The position numbers and the translations under genes are program-made. Shown piece by piece: positions 9,269 to 17,989 of a stretch of 64,000 nt of DNA; the stretch's first letter is position 1; each line of letters begins with the position of its first letter. The notes below the pieces were generated by a model. The model saw only the letters and a program-made list of their open reading frames with translations, ran no database searches and was not told the DNA's origin. Source of the DNA: Streptomyces sp. BV286 (GTDB taxonomy: Bacteria; Actinomycetota; Actinomycetes; Streptomycetales; Streptomycetaceae); contig NZ_JAHRIB010000023.1 of NCBI RefSeq assembly GCF_019090165.1, forward strand, positions 62,001 through 126,000, read 5' to 3'.

Positions 9269-10589
9269 TCACGAAGACACCGGCGGCGAGGAGCACGAGG
9301 ACGCCGCCGGTGATCGCCAGGGCGATGCCGACGCCACCGGAACCACTCGTCTCGGCCGAGGCCGCCACCGGCTTCGCCGAGGCCGCCCCTCCGTCGCCCG
9401 AACCCCCGGCCTCACCGGAGGCGTTCGCGCCCGGCTGGGAGCCCGTGTCCGCGCTCTTCGGCGGCACCAGCTCGCCCACCGGGTCGACCTTGCCGGACGC
9501 CTGGAAACCCCAGTCGAGGAGCTTGGCGGTCTCCTTGTAGACCTCGTCGTGCTCCTCCTTCTCCGGGTTCATCACCGTGACGAGCAGCACCTTGCCGTCG
9601 CGCTCGGCGACCCCCGTGAAGGTCGCACCCGCGTTCGTCGTGTTGCCGTTCTTCACACCCGCGATGCCCTTGTAGGCGTCGAGACCGTAGTCGCCGGTCA
9701 TCAGCCGGTTGGTGTTCTGGATCTCGAAGGACCCGCGGGTGGTCTTGCCCTTCTTGTTCTTCTTGGTCTCGCCGGGGAACTTCGCGCGGACCGTCGAGCA
9801 GTACTCCCGGAAGTCCTTCTTCTGCAGGCCGGAGCGGGCGAACAGGGTCAGGTCGTACGCCGACGACACCTGGCGCTTCTCGTCGTAGCCGTCCGGGCTC
9901 ACCACGTTCGTGTCGAGCGCCTGGAGCTCCTCGGCGTGCGCGTTCATGTCCTTGACGGTCTGGTCGACGCCCTTGTTCATGGCGGACAGCACGTGGACGG
10001 CGTCGTTGCCGGAGCGAAGGAAGACGCCGAGCCACAGGTCGTGGACCGAGTACGTCTCGTCCTCCTTGATGCCCACCATGCTGGAGCCCGCGCCGATGCC
10101 TGCCAGGTCGGACGAGGCGACCTTGTGCTTCTGCTTCTTGGGGAACTTGGGCAGCAGCGTGTCGGCGAACAGCATCTTCAGCGTGCTCGCCGGGGGCAGC
10201 CGCCAGTGCGCGTTGTGCGAGGCGAGCACCGCGCCGGACTCGGCGTCCGCGACGATCCAGGAGCGGGCGCTCAGGCCCTTCGGGAGGACCGGCGCGCCGG
10301 CGCCGAGGTTCGCCTGGGTCCCGGGTCGGCCGAGCTGGGCGCCGCCCACGGTCGACATGTTCGCCGGCGGTGTCGCCGAAGGACTGGTCGACGCGTCGCC
10401 CGACGCGCTGCCCGACGGCGATGCCGAGCCCGAAGGAGTCGTCGAAGGAGTCGCCGACGGGGTCGGAGTCGGCTTGTCGTCCGCTGCGGCGGGGCCGGTG
10501 GCGGTCACCGTGAGCGCGAGCGAGAACGACAACAGCGTGGCGGAGGTGACCAGCAAGGACGACTTGGCGGTCTTTTTCATGGCGGGCAC
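9222..10589 (-). CDS. D-alanyl-D-alanine carboxypeptidase (S11 family), membrane anchored
   Basis: Serine peptidase that trims the terminal D-Ala of peptidoglycan stem peptides outside the membrane. An N-terminal signal peptide (KSSLLVTSATLLSFSLALT...) is followed by a Pro/Ser/Thr-rich linker to about residue 80, then the penicillin-binding domain with SxxK (ASTLKML, Ser135/Lys138 from the GTG), SGN at 193-195 and a third motif KNG at 313-315 in place of the usual KTG. A C-terminal transmembrane helix and a basic tail (ELMRRRR) follow a second Gly/Ser linker. GTG 10589 is preferred because TACGTT lies 7 nt upstream; ATG 10580 is three codons in. Confidence 0.92.
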   Translation of the reverse strand: MPAMKKTAKSSLLVTSATLLSFSLALTVTATGPAAADDKPTPTPSATPSTTPSGSASPSGSASGDASTSPSATPPANMSTVGGAQLGRPGTQANLGAGAPVLPKGLSARSWIVADAESGAVLASHNAHWRLPPASTLKMLFADTLLPKFPKKQKHKVASSDLAGIGAGSSMVGIKEDETYSVHDLWLGVFLRSGNDAVHVLSAMNKGVDQTVKDMNAHAEELQALDTNVVSPDGYDEKRQVSSAYDLTLFARSGLQKKDFREYCSTVRAKFPGETKKNKKGKTTRGSFEIQNTNRLMTGDYGLDAYKGIAGVKNGNTTNAGATFTGVAERDGKVLLVTVMNPEKEEHDEVYKETAKLLDWGFQASGKVDPVGELVPPKSADTGSQPGANASGEAGGSGDGGAASAKPVAASAETSGSGGVGIALAITGGVLVLLAAGVFVINRRWPLPELMRRRR

Positions 10590-10596
10590 GATCGAG

Positions 10597-10602
10597 AACG
10601 TA
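10597..10602 (-). promoter_or_regulatory. Putative -10 box of carboxypeptidase gene (leaderless)
   Basis: TACGTT on the minus strand lies 7 nt before the GTG at 10589, which has no SD. The spacing matches leaderless transcripts and is the main reason for preferring the GTG over the ATG three codons downstream. Confidence 0.45.
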
Positions 10603-10740
10603 CATGGCGTCAGGCGTGAAGTCGCGCGGCCCTCCTCACCATGGCTCTTTCCGCCACGTTCTTTTCCGCCACGGCTCCGCGCGCCGTCGTCCTCCCCACC
10701 CCGGGCGCCGGTTCCGTTCGACGGCGGCGATACTGAACCC

Positions 10741-10989
10741 ATGAAGCTCAGCCGTCCCGTTTCCTGGTTCCTGCTCGCCTTCGGAGTGTGGAGCTGGGTC
10801 ATCTGGATCACTTTCGTCAAGAACCTGTGGAAGGACGGCAGCGGGCTCGCTTTCGACGACGCGGGCGATCCGACCGGGTACTTCTGGGTGCACCTGACGC
10901 TCGCCGTTGTCTCCTTTGTCTTGGGGACGGTTGTCGGGGGCATCGGGTTGCGCGGTGTCCGGGCCCTGCGTCACACGTCATCGTCATAA
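10741..10989 (+). CDS. SCO4848-type small membrane protein
   Basis: An 82-residue protein with two transmembrane helices (SWFLLAFGVWSWVIWITF and LTLAVVSFVLGTVVGGIGL) joined by a short acidic loop containing DPTGYFWVH. It matches the small family that databases name after SCO4848 of S. coelicolor, and sits in the same place, between a D,D-carboxypeptidase and a metallophosphoesterase. No activity is known. The gene diverges from the carboxypeptidase gene across 150 bases and lies 15 bases before the metallophosphoesterase gene, probably cotranscribed with it. Confidence 0.85.
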   Translation: MKLSRPVSWFLLAFGVWSWVIWITFVKNLWKDGSGLAFDDAGDPTGYFWVHLTLAVVSFVLGTVVGGIGLRGVRALRHTSSS

Positions 10990-11004
10990 CGGGGGAGTCA
11001 CCGC

Positions 11005-12366
11005 GTGGTCATCGTGTTCCTGGTCCTGGTTCTGGCGGTGTTCGCAGGGCTGCACTGGTACTTCTGGCGCCGGATGGTGCGCGACACGACGGCACGGCCG
11101 GGTACCGCCAGACGGGTGGGCACGGCCGTCCTCGTGGCCGGGCCCGTACTCATGTTCGCGGGGTTCGCCTCCGAGCGGACCGGTGCGCCGTTCTGGCTGC
11201 AGCAGGTGCTGACCTGGCCCGGATTCCTGTGGATGGCGCTGTCGATCTACCTCCTGCTGGCGTTGCTGGTCGGCGAGGTCGTCCGCCCGCTGCTGCGGAG
11301 GGCTCTGGACCGGCGTCCGGCTCCCGCGGCGGACCCGGTGGACGTACGCGAGGCCGCGCCCGTGCCCGCCGGAGCGCCCGCCCGGGAGACCGGGCACCGG
11401 TCCGCCGACGAGTCGGCCGGCCCTGCCCTCACCTCCACCCCGTCCGGGACGCCCGCCGGAGCCGGGCCGGCGTCCCCGGCCGCGTCGCCGTCCGACGGCG
11501 CGCCCGGGCGCACCGACGCGCCGGTGCCCGCGACCACGGGTCCCTCGCGCCGGCTGTTCGTGTCGCGTGTGGTGGGCGGGGCCGCGGCGGCCGCCGCCGT
11601 GGGCACCGTGGGGTACGGGACGTACGGCGTCCTGCGCGGGCCCCGGGTGAAGCGGGTCACCGTGCCCCTGGCCAAGCTGCCGAGGTCCGCTCACGGCTAC
11701 CGGATCGCCGTCGTCAGCGACGTGCACCTCGGGCCGGTGCTGGGGCGCGGATTCGCCCAGAAGGTCGTCGACACGATCAACTCCACCCAGCCCGACCTGA
11801 TCGCGGTCGTGGGCGACCTCGTCGACGGCAGCGTGAAGGACCTCGGGCCCGCCGCGGCGCCGCTCGCGCAGTTGCGGGCGCGGCACGGGACGTTCTTCGT
11901 CACCGGGAACCACGAGTACTTCTCCGGAGCCGAGGAGTGGGTCGCGCACGTGCGTGACCTGGGGATGCGCCCGCTGGAGAACGCCCGCACCGAGCTGGCC
12001 GACTTCGACCTGGCCGGCGTCAACGACGTGGCCGGGGAGGACGAGGGCGAGGGCCCCGACTTCGCGAAGGCCCTCGGCGACCGGGACCGTGGCCGGGCGT
12101 GCGTGCTGCTCGCCCACCAGCCGGTGCAGATCCACGACGCCGTGGACCACGGGGTCGACCTCCAGCTCTCCGGGCACACCCACGGCGGGCAGCTGTGGCC
12201 CGGCAACTTCATCGCGGACCTCGCCAACCCGACCCTCGCGGGACTGGAGCGCTACGGGGACACGCAGTTGTACGTGTCGCGGGGAGCGGGTGCCTGGGGG
12301 CCGCCCACGCGGGTGGGGGCGCCGTCCGACATCACCGTCGTGGAACTGGCCTCCAGGAAGGCCTGA
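11005..12366 (+). CDS. Membrane-anchored calcineurin-like metallophosphoesterase (YkuE type)
   Basis: A 453-residue protein. The N-terminal third has about three transmembrane helices and a Pro/Ala-rich linker. A twin-arginine-like motif, SRRLFVSRVV, precedes another hydrophobic segment at about residue 180. The catalytic domain (about 215-450) holds the di-metal motifs SDVHLG, GDLVDG, GNHEY, AHQP and SGHTHGGQ in order. B. subtilis YkuE, a Tat-exported relative, is membrane or wall associated; a wall or lipid-phosphate substrate is plausible but not shown. The GTG start has GGGGAG about 8 nt upstream. Confidence 0.9.
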   Translation: MVIVFLVLVLAVFAGLHWYFWRRMVRDTTARPGTARRVGTAVLVAGPVLMFAGFASERTGAPFWLQQVLTWPGFLWMALSIYLLLALLVGEVVRPLLRRALDRRPAPAADPVDVREAAPVPAGAPARETGHRSADESAGPALTSTPSGTPAGAGPASPAASPSDGAPGRTDAPVPATTGPSRRLFVSRVVGGAAAAAAVGTVGYGTYGVLRGPRVKRVTVPLAKLPRSAHGYRIAVVSDVHLGPVLGRGFAQKVVDTINSTQPDLIAVVGDLVDGSVKDLGPAAAPLAQLRARHGTFFVTGNHEYFSGAEEWVAHVRDLGMRPLENARTELADFDLAGVNDVAGEDEGEGPDFAKALGDRDRGRACVLLAHQPVQIHDAVDHGVDLQLSGHTHGGQLWPGNFIADLANPTLAGLERYGDTQLYVSRGAGAWGPPTRVGAPSDITVVELASRKA

Positions 12367-12381
12367 GGCCGCCGGACCCGG

Positions 12382-12435
12382 GGGCACGAGCAAGCCCGCG
12401 GGCACGAACAAGCCCGCGGGCACCAACGGGACCGC
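12382..12435. repeat. Three tandem 18-bp imperfect repeats
   Basis: Three adjacent copies of a unit of the type GGGCACGAACAAGCCCGC lie between the convergent metallophosphoesterase and sensor kinase genes. The first two differ at one position and the third is more diverged. The array may act as a termination or spacer region. It reads without a stop in the frame after the metallophosphoesterase (frame +2), but that gene's stop precedes it. Confidence 0.6.
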
Positions 12436-12472
12436 GGGCCGGCAGCCCCCGCCGCGCGGTTTCCCGCGTCGC

Positions 12473-13918
12473 TCAGGGAGCGCAGGCCCGCGCCGGCAGC
12501 GTCACCGTGACCGTCAGGCCCTCGCCCGGCGCCGTCCGCACCGTCACGTCCCCGCCGTGGGCCGTGGTCACGCCCTGGACGATGGCCATCCCCAGACCAC
12601 TGCCCGCGCCGCCGCCCGCCCGGAAGAAGCGGTCGAAGATGCGCACCGCGTCCTCCTCCGCCAGCCCCGGGCCCTCGTCGGCGATCCGAAGCCGTACGAC
12701 TCCGTCGGCCCTCTCCAGATCCAGGGCGACCGGGGTGCAGGCGGGGGTGTGCGTGCGGACGTTCGTCACGAGGTTGCCCAGGATCTGCCGCAGGCCCGAC
12801 TCGTCCCCGCGGACGAGGAGGGCCCCCTCGGCGCTCACCGTCACCGGACGGCCGGGCTGCTGGGCCCGCAGATCCTCGGCCGCATCGCGCACCAGGCGGC
12901 TCAGGTCGACGTTCCTGAACCGCAGTTCGGGCCGCTGGTCCAGGCGGGCCAGGGTGAGCAGCTCGTCGACCAGACGGCCCATGCGGTCCGCCTCCCCGGT
13001 CATCCGGTCCCAGGCGCGCTTGCGTTCGCCGGGCTCGGACAGCATGCCCTTGTCGTACAGCTGGAGGTAGCCGCGGATCGCCGCCAGCGGCGTACGCAGC
13101 TCGTGCGAGGCGTCCGCGACGAAGCGGCGCAGCTGGGCGGTGCTCCGCTCGCGGGTGCGGTACGCCGACTCGACCTGGTGGAGCATCGAGTTGAGGGCGA
13201 GCCGCAGCTGTTCGACCTCCTGGGTGGGGTGATGGCTGGAGGGCACCCGGCGGGCCAGGTCTCCCTCGGCGATCGCCGACGAGGTCTCCACCATGTCCTC
13301 CAGGGGCCGCAGCCGCCGGCTCACACTGAGCATCGTCAGCACGGCGAGCAGCCCCAACAGCAGCAGACCGAAGGTGAGATCGAGCTTGAGGGCCTTGGCC
13401 ATGCCCTTGTGCAGCGCGTCGGTGGAGCTGGCGAGGAGGACGACGGCACCGTCCGGGAGGGGGACGGCGGTGACGCGGTACGGCACGTCGTCCACCCGCA
13501 CGTCGTGGGGCTCGGGGGCGGCGGCGAGGGCCTGGGGCCTGCCCACCGCCTCGGCCAGCTTGCGCTGGTTGTCGGTGGGTCGGAAGTTCGCGATCGTGAT
13601 GGGCCGGCCCTTCTCGTCGACCACCGCGAACAGGGAGTCCGATTCCGGCGGGCCCTCGGCCTCGGGCACCTGCCCTTCGCGGAAGAAGGCCAGCGCGCTC
13701 AGCGAGTCGATCTGCCGCGCGGTCACCTTCGTGCTCCCCAGCGAGTCCCGGGTCTTGAGGAGCTGCGTGTCGATCTGGTCGAGGAGGTAGTACCGCATGC
13801 CCATCAGGCTCACCGCCGTCGCCATGATGATGCCCAGCGCCAGCAGGGCGACGTTGGCCAGCGTCAGCTTGCCGCGCAGCGAGTGGATGCCATGGCCGGG
13901 GCGGTGCCGGAAGATCAT
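12473..13918 (-). CDS. Two-component sensor histidine kinase
   Basis: A 481-residue membrane kinase. The first transmembrane helix lies at about residues 18-40 and the second at about 185-205 (LLLLGLLAVLTMLSV), enclosing an extracytoplasmic sensor of about 145 residues. HAMP follows at 205-260, then HisKA with ASHELRTPLAAIRGYLQLY (phospho-acceptor His) and HATPase with the N box (ILGNLVTNVRTHT) and G boxes (DEGPGL, GSGLGMAIV). The ATG overlaps the response regulator stop (ATGA), so the kinase is translated from the same mRNA. Envelope genes on both sides, and the divergent MMPL exporter, suggest an envelope signal. Confidence 0.95.
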   Translation of the reverse strand: MIFRHRPGHGIHSLRGKLTLANVALLALGIIMATAVSLMGMRYYLLDQIDTQLLKTRDSLGSTKVTARQIDSLSALAFFREGQVPEAEGPPESDSLFAVVDEKGRPITIANFRPTDNQRKLAEAVGRPQALAAAPEPHDVRVDDVPYRVTAVPLPDGAVVLLASSTDALHKGMAKALKLDLTFGLLLLGLLAVLTMLSVSRRLRPLEDMVETSSAIAEGDLARRVPSSHHPTQEVEQLRLALNSMLHQVESAYRTRERSTAQLRRFVADASHELRTPLAAIRGYLQLYDKGMLSEPGERKRAWDRMTGEADRMGRLVDELLTLARLDQRPELRFRNVDLSRLVRDAAEDLRAQQPGRPVTVSAEGALLVRGDESGLRQILGNLVTNVRTHTPACTPVALDLERADGVVRLRIADEGPGLAEEDAVRIFDRFFRAGGGAGSGLGMAIVQGVTTAHGGDVTVRTAPGEGLTVTVTLPARACAP

Positions 13919-14604
13919 GCGAGGCCGTATCCGACGCCTCGCCGGGTCGTGATCACCGGGGCGCCGAGGGCGTCGAGCTTGCGCCGCAGATAGCTGATGT
14001 AGGTCTCCACGACGGTCGACTCCGCCGGGTGCTCGTACTGCCAGACATGCCGCAGGAGCTGCTCCTTGGACACGATCCGCCCGCCGTTGCGCACGAGGAA
14101 ACGCAGCAGGGCGTACTCGGTGGGAGTCAGCTCGACCGAGCGGCCGGCGCGGTGCACCGAGTACGTCGTCTCGTCCAGCTCCAGGTCGCCGTACCGCAGC
14201 GGCGGGCGCTGCGGCAGGACGTCGGCCGGGCGGGTGCGGCGCAGCACGGCGGTGATCCGGGCGGTCACCTCGTCGATGTTGAACGGCTTGGTGATGTAGT
14301 CGTCGCCGAAGGCGAGGGCGCCGACGATCTCCGCGGGCGCGTCCCGCGCGGTCAGGAACACCACGGCCAGGTCGGGCTGGAGCGAACGCAGTTCGCGGCC
14401 CAGCGCCCGGCCGTCGCCGTCGGGGAGCATCACGTCGAGGAGCGCGGCGTCCGGGCGCGTGCGCTCGGCCAGCGTCAGCGCCTGACGGACGGTCCCCGCC
14501 GTCATCACCTCGAAGCGGTGGTAGCGCAGGGCGATGGTCAGAACGTCGGCGATGCTCGGCTCGTCCTCGACGACCAGGACGGTCGCCCCCTCGTGAGCGG
14601 TCAT
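13915..14604 (-). CDS. OmpR-family response regulator
   Basis: A 229-residue regulator. The receiver domain (8-120) has the acidic pair VEDEPS, the phosphorylated Asp in ALLDVMLPDGDG, the Thr in FLTARD and the Lys in ITKPF. A winged-helix DNA-binding domain (about 133-228) contains ELTPTEYALLRFLVRN and a recognition helix segment STVVETYISYLRRKL. It is the partner of the downstream kinase. The gene diverges from the MMPL exporter gene across 159 bases, so that promoter region is the first place to look for a binding site; no clear direct repeat was found there by eye. Confidence 0.95.
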   Translation of the reverse strand: MTAHEGATVLVVEDEPSIADVLTIALRYHRFEVMTAGTVRQALTLAERTRPDAALLDVMLPDGDGRALGRELRSLQPDLAVVFLTARDAPAEIVGALAFGDDYITKPFNIDEVTARITAVLRRTRPADVLPQRPPLRYGDLELDETTYSVHRAGRSVELTPTEYALLRFLVRNGGRIVSKEQLLRHVWQYEHPAESTVVETYISYLRRKLDALGAPVITTRRGVGYGLA

Positions 14605-14763
14605 GCCCCCAGTATCGGCGCGCGCACCGGCAACGGGGCCGGGTCGCGCCTTGGAGTTCCTTGTGAGTCATGGCCGGGTCATGTGCACGCACCCGCGGCG
14701 CACCCGATGCTGAGCCGCAGGACCTGGGGGACCAACCGACCGCGAACTAAGGAGCGTTGAGGC

Positions 14764-17190
14764 GTGACGACATTGGCACGGTGGTGCTATCGGCACCGGC
14801 TGGTGGTCCTGTTGCTGTGGGTGGGGGCATTTCTGGGGCTCGGCTTCGCGGGTTCCGCCGCGGGTACGAACTACGCGGACACCTTCTCCCTTCCGAACAC
14901 GGACTCCACGCGCGCGTACGACCTGATGGCCAAGGCCTTCCCGGAGCGGTCGGGCGACACCGACACGGTGGTGTGGAAGGTCGACGAGGGAACGGCCCGC
15001 GACGCGTCCGTACGCTCCCGGATCGAGCCCGCCCTCGAGAAGATCGGGCGGATGGAGGGCGTCGGCGAGGTCAGCAGCCCGTACACAGCCCAGGGCGCAG
15101 CGCAGTTCAGCGGGAACGGGCGGATCGCCTACGCCCAGATCACCTTCACCGAGCAGGCCAACGGCGTGCCGAAGGCGCTCGTGGAGGACGTCGTCGAGAC
15201 GGCTCAGGACGCCGGACGCGACGGGCTCCAGGTCGAACTGGGCGGTCAGGCGATCACCCGGACCCAGGAACCACCCACCGGCATCGCGGAGATGGTCGGC
15301 ATCGTGGCCGCGGCGGTCGTCCTCTTCCTCGCCTTCGGCTCGCTGTTCGCGATGCTGCTGCCGCTCGTCGTCGCGATCGCGGCCCTCGGCACCGGCCTGA
15401 TGGCGACCTCCCTGCTCAGCCATGTCACCGACGTACCCGAAGTGGCGCCGCTGCTCGGCTCGTTGATCGGCCTCGGCGTCGGTATCGACTACGCCCTGTT
15501 CATCGTGACGCGGCACCGCCGGGGCATCCTGCGCGGCATGAAGCCCGAGGAGGCGGCGATCACGGCCCTCAACACCTCGGGCCGGGCCGTGCTGTTCGCC
15601 GGTGGCACCGTGTGCATCGCGCTCGCCGGGATGCTGGTGATGAACATGCGCTTCCTGGACGGCGTCGTCGTCGCGACCTCGCTGACGGTCGTGCTGAGCG
15701 TGCTCGCCGCGGTCACCCTGCTGCCCGCGCTCCTCGGGCTGCTCGGCATGCGCGTGCTCAGCCGCAGGCAGCGCCACCGGCTGGCCGCCGCGGGTCCGGA
15801 GTCGCAGGAGGCGAGCGGACTCGCCGCGCGCTGGTCCATGTACGTGCAGCGGCGACCGCGGTCCATCGCCGCCGGGGCGCTGGTCGTGATGCTGATCCTG
15901 GCGCTGCCCGTCCTGTCGATCCGGCTCGGTGCCACCGACCAGGGCAACCACCAGGACTCCACGACCACACGGCAGGCGTACGACCTGCTGGCCGAGGGCT
16001 TCGGGCCGGGCTTCAACGGCCCGCTCCAGGTCGTCGTGGACGGCGGGGACACGGACGGGCTCGTCGCGGCCATCCGCGGGACCGAGGGCGTCGCCCAGGT
16101 GGCCGCCGCGCCGCCCGCCGAGGGCATCACGGTGATCCAGGTCGTGCCCACCACGTCACCGCAGTCGCAGAAGACGGACCAGCTGATCGACCGGCTCCGC
16201 GACGACGTGATCCCGGCCTCCGGGACCGAGGCCCACGTGGGCGGGGTGACCGCCGTCTTCAAGGACTTCGCGGCCGTCACGGGGGACCGGCTGCCGTACT
16301 TCGTCGCGGCGATCATCTCGCTCGGCTTCCTGCTGCTGATGGTGGCCTTCCGCTCGCTGGTGGTGCCCCTGACGGCGGCCCTGATGAACCTGATCGCGGC
16401 CGCCGCGTCCTTCGGGGTGCTCGTCGCGATCTTCCAGTGGGGCTGGGGCACGGAACTCCTCGGCATCGGCAAGGAGGGGCCGATCACGGCGTTCCTGCCG
16501 GTCATCATGCTCTCGCTCCTCTTCGGCCTCTCGATGGACTACCAGGTGTTCCTGGTGAGCCGGATGCACGAGGAGTGGGTGCACACGAAGGACAACGCGC
16601 GAGCGGTCCGCGTCGGCCTCGCGGAGACCAGCAGGGTCATCAACTGCGCGGCCCTGATCATGATCTGCGTGTTCTCCGCGTTCGTGCTCAGCGGTGACAT
16701 GGAGGGCGCGATGGCGGGCATCGGGCTCGCCGCGGCGGTGGCGCTGGACGCGTTCATCCTGCGTACGGCCCTGGTGCCGGCCGCGATGCACCTCCTGGGC
16801 AACTCCAACTGGTGGCTCCCGGCCGGCCTGGAGAAGCGCCTGCCGCATCTGGCGGTGGAGCCCCGGGAGGAGGAGGTCTCCGAGGTCCACGCGCGCGTGC
16901 CCGACGCCGACAGCGGTTCCACCGTGATCCACGGCTTCGTCCGCACCCCGGACGGCGCGCCCGTGGAAGGCGCCGCGCTGACCCTGCTCTCCAAGGGCGG
17001 CCGGCAGCTCGACCGGGTGACGTCGCTGGCCGACGGCTCGTACATCGTCTCGGTGCCGTCCGCGGGCTCGTACCTGCTGGCCGTGACGGCCGCCGAACAC
17101 CCCTCCCGGGCCCGCCACGTGATGGTCGGCGCGGAACCGCTGGTGTACGACGTGGAGCTGGCGGAGGACGAGCTGGACGCGGTGAACTGA
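14764..17190 (+). CDS. MMPL-family (RND-type) membrane transporter with C-terminal regulatory-like domain
   Basis: An 808-residue exporter with about 12 transmembrane helices in two halves. Each half carries the proton-relay Asp motif of MMPL proteins: GLGVGIDYALF at about residue 235 and LFGLSMDYQVFL at about 585. Large extracytoplasmic loops follow helices 1 and 7. The last 100 residues are unusual: after the final helix comes a beta-rich segment (STVIHGFVRTPDGAPVEGA..., DGSYIVSVPSAGSYLLAVTA) of carboxypeptidase-regulatory/transthyretin type. AAGGAG precedes the GTG. Substrates are likely lipids or hydrophobic metabolites. The gene is probably controlled by the divergent two-component system. 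Confidence 0.9.
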   Translation: MTTLARWCYRHRLVVLLLWVGAFLGLGFAGSAAGTNYADTFSLPNTDSTRAYDLMAKAFPERSGDTDTVVWKVDEGTARDASVRSRIEPALEKIGRMEGVGEVSSPYTAQGAAQFSGNGRIAYAQITFTEQANGVPKALVEDVVETAQDAGRDGLQVELGGQAITRTQEPPTGIAEMVGIVAAAVVLFLAFGSLFAMLLPLVVAIAALGTGLMATSLLSHVTDVPEVAPLLGSLIGLGVGIDYALFIVTRHRRGILRGMKPEEAAITALNTSGRAVLFAGGTVCIALAGMLVMNMRFLDGVVVATSLTVVLSVLAAVTLLPALLGLLGMRVLSRRQRHRLAAAGPESQEASGLAARWSMYVQRRPRSIAAGALVVMLILALPVLSIRLGATDQGNHQDSTTTRQAYDLLAEGFGPGFNGPLQVVVDGGDTDGLVAAIRGTEGVAQVAAAPPAEGITVIQVVPTTSPQSQKTDQLIDRLRDDVIPASGTEAHVGGVTAVFKDFAAVTGDRLPYFVAAIISLGFLLLMVAFRSLVVPLTAALMNLIAAAASFGVLVAIFQWGWGTELLGIGKEGPITAFLPVIMLSLLFGLSMDYQVFLVSRMHEEWVHTKDNARAVRVGLAETSRVINCAALIMICVFSAFVLSGDMEGAMAGIGLAAAVALDAFILRTALVPAAMHLLGNSNWWLPAGLEKRLPHLAVEPREEEVSEVHARVPDADSGSTVIHGFVRTPDGAPVEGAALTLLSKGGRQLDRVTSLADGSYIVSVPSAGSYLLAVTAAEHPSRARHVMVGAEPLVYDVELAEDELDAVN

Positions 17191-17202
17191 CCGCGCGAGG
17201 CG

Positions 17203-17976
17203 CTACTTCGCGGATTTCCTGCCGGGGTCGGGCAGTGCGTTCGTCATCCCCGGCAGGAAGTCCGTGAACAGTTCGTGCACCTCGCGGACCAGGGGCCGCA
17301 GGACTCGGAAGCGGGCCAGGGTCACACCGAGCGAGGTGAGGCGGGCCCCGCGCTCGGCGAGGCGGTAGCTGCGCTCGCGGCCCTCCGTGCGGTCGAAGAT
17401 CCAGTACAGGACCAGACCCATCTGGGAGAGCCACAGCAACTCGGGGAGGACCTCACGCAGTTCCTCAGGCACCTTCGCCTTCGAACCGCTGAGCACCTCG
17501 CGGCAGACCCCGATGGCCTCCTCGCGCGCGTGCTCCGACTCGGCCGAGAACGGGCTGAGCGGGCTGTCCGGATCGGCGGCGTTCTTGAAGAACTGCACCG
17601 CGAACTCGTGGTACGGCTTCGCCACGTCCAGCCATGTCTTCAGGACCCCGGCGATCCGCGCCTCCAGGTCCTTCTCCTGCTCCAGGACCTCACGGACCGC
17701 GATCCGGTGCTCGGCCGCGAGCCGGTCGTAGAAGCCCTGGATCAGGTGTTCCTTGCCGGCGAAGTAGTAGTACGCGTTGCCGACGGAGACCCCGGCCTCC
17801 TTGGCGATGGCCCGCATCGTCGTCTTCTCGTAACCCCGCTCCTGGAACAGGCGCATCGCCGTCTCCAGGATCAGGGCCCGGGTCTGCTCGCTCTTGGCGG
17901 GCGTCCGCGCGGGGCCGGGGCCCTCGGGCTCCGCGGGACCGTCCGGGCCGGGGGCGCTGTCATTCGTTGCTGGCAC
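17203..17976 (-). CDS. TetR-family transcriptional regulator
   Basis: A 257-residue repressor-type protein. The helix-turn-helix lies at about residues 28-78 (TRALILETAMRLFQERGYEKTTMRAIAKEAGVSVGNAYYYFAGKEHL, shown in part). The C-terminal ligand domain contains KPYHEFAVQFFKNAADPDSPLSPFS. It is the third gene of a unit that starts at 18912. Two palindromes around the unit's promoter are the obvious operators, so auto-repression is likely. A TANNNT box (TAGGCT) 7 nt before the SD-less GTG suggests an additional leaderless transcript. The ligand is unknown. Confidence 0.92.
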   Translation of the reverse strand: MPATNDSAPGPDGPAEPEGPGPARTPAKSEQTRALILETAMRLFQERGYEKTTMRAIAKEAGVSVGNAYYYFAGKEHLIQGFYDRLAAEHRIAVREVLEQEKDLEARIAGVLKTWLDVAKPYHEFAVQFFKNAADPDSPLSPFSAESEHAREEAIGVCREVLSGSKAKVPEELREVLPELLWLSQMGLVLYWIFDRTEGRERSYRLAERGARLTSLGVTLARFRVLRPLVREVHELFTDFLPGMTNALPDPGRKSAK

Positions 17977-17983
17977 GGGACAG

Positions 17984-17989
17984 AGCCTA
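17984..17989 (-). promoter_or_regulatory. Putative internal -10 box for TetR gene
   Basis: TAGGCT on the minus strand overlaps the stop codon of the DCC gene and lies 7 nt before the TetR GTG, which lacks an SD. This is consistent with a second, leaderless transcript for the regulator. Confidence 0.4.

Noticed and set aside
9222..10943. 573-residue carboxypeptidase starting at 10943
   Set aside because: The extra N-terminal 118 residues are antisense to the SCO4848-type gene and precede a proper signal peptide; the true start is at 10580-10589.
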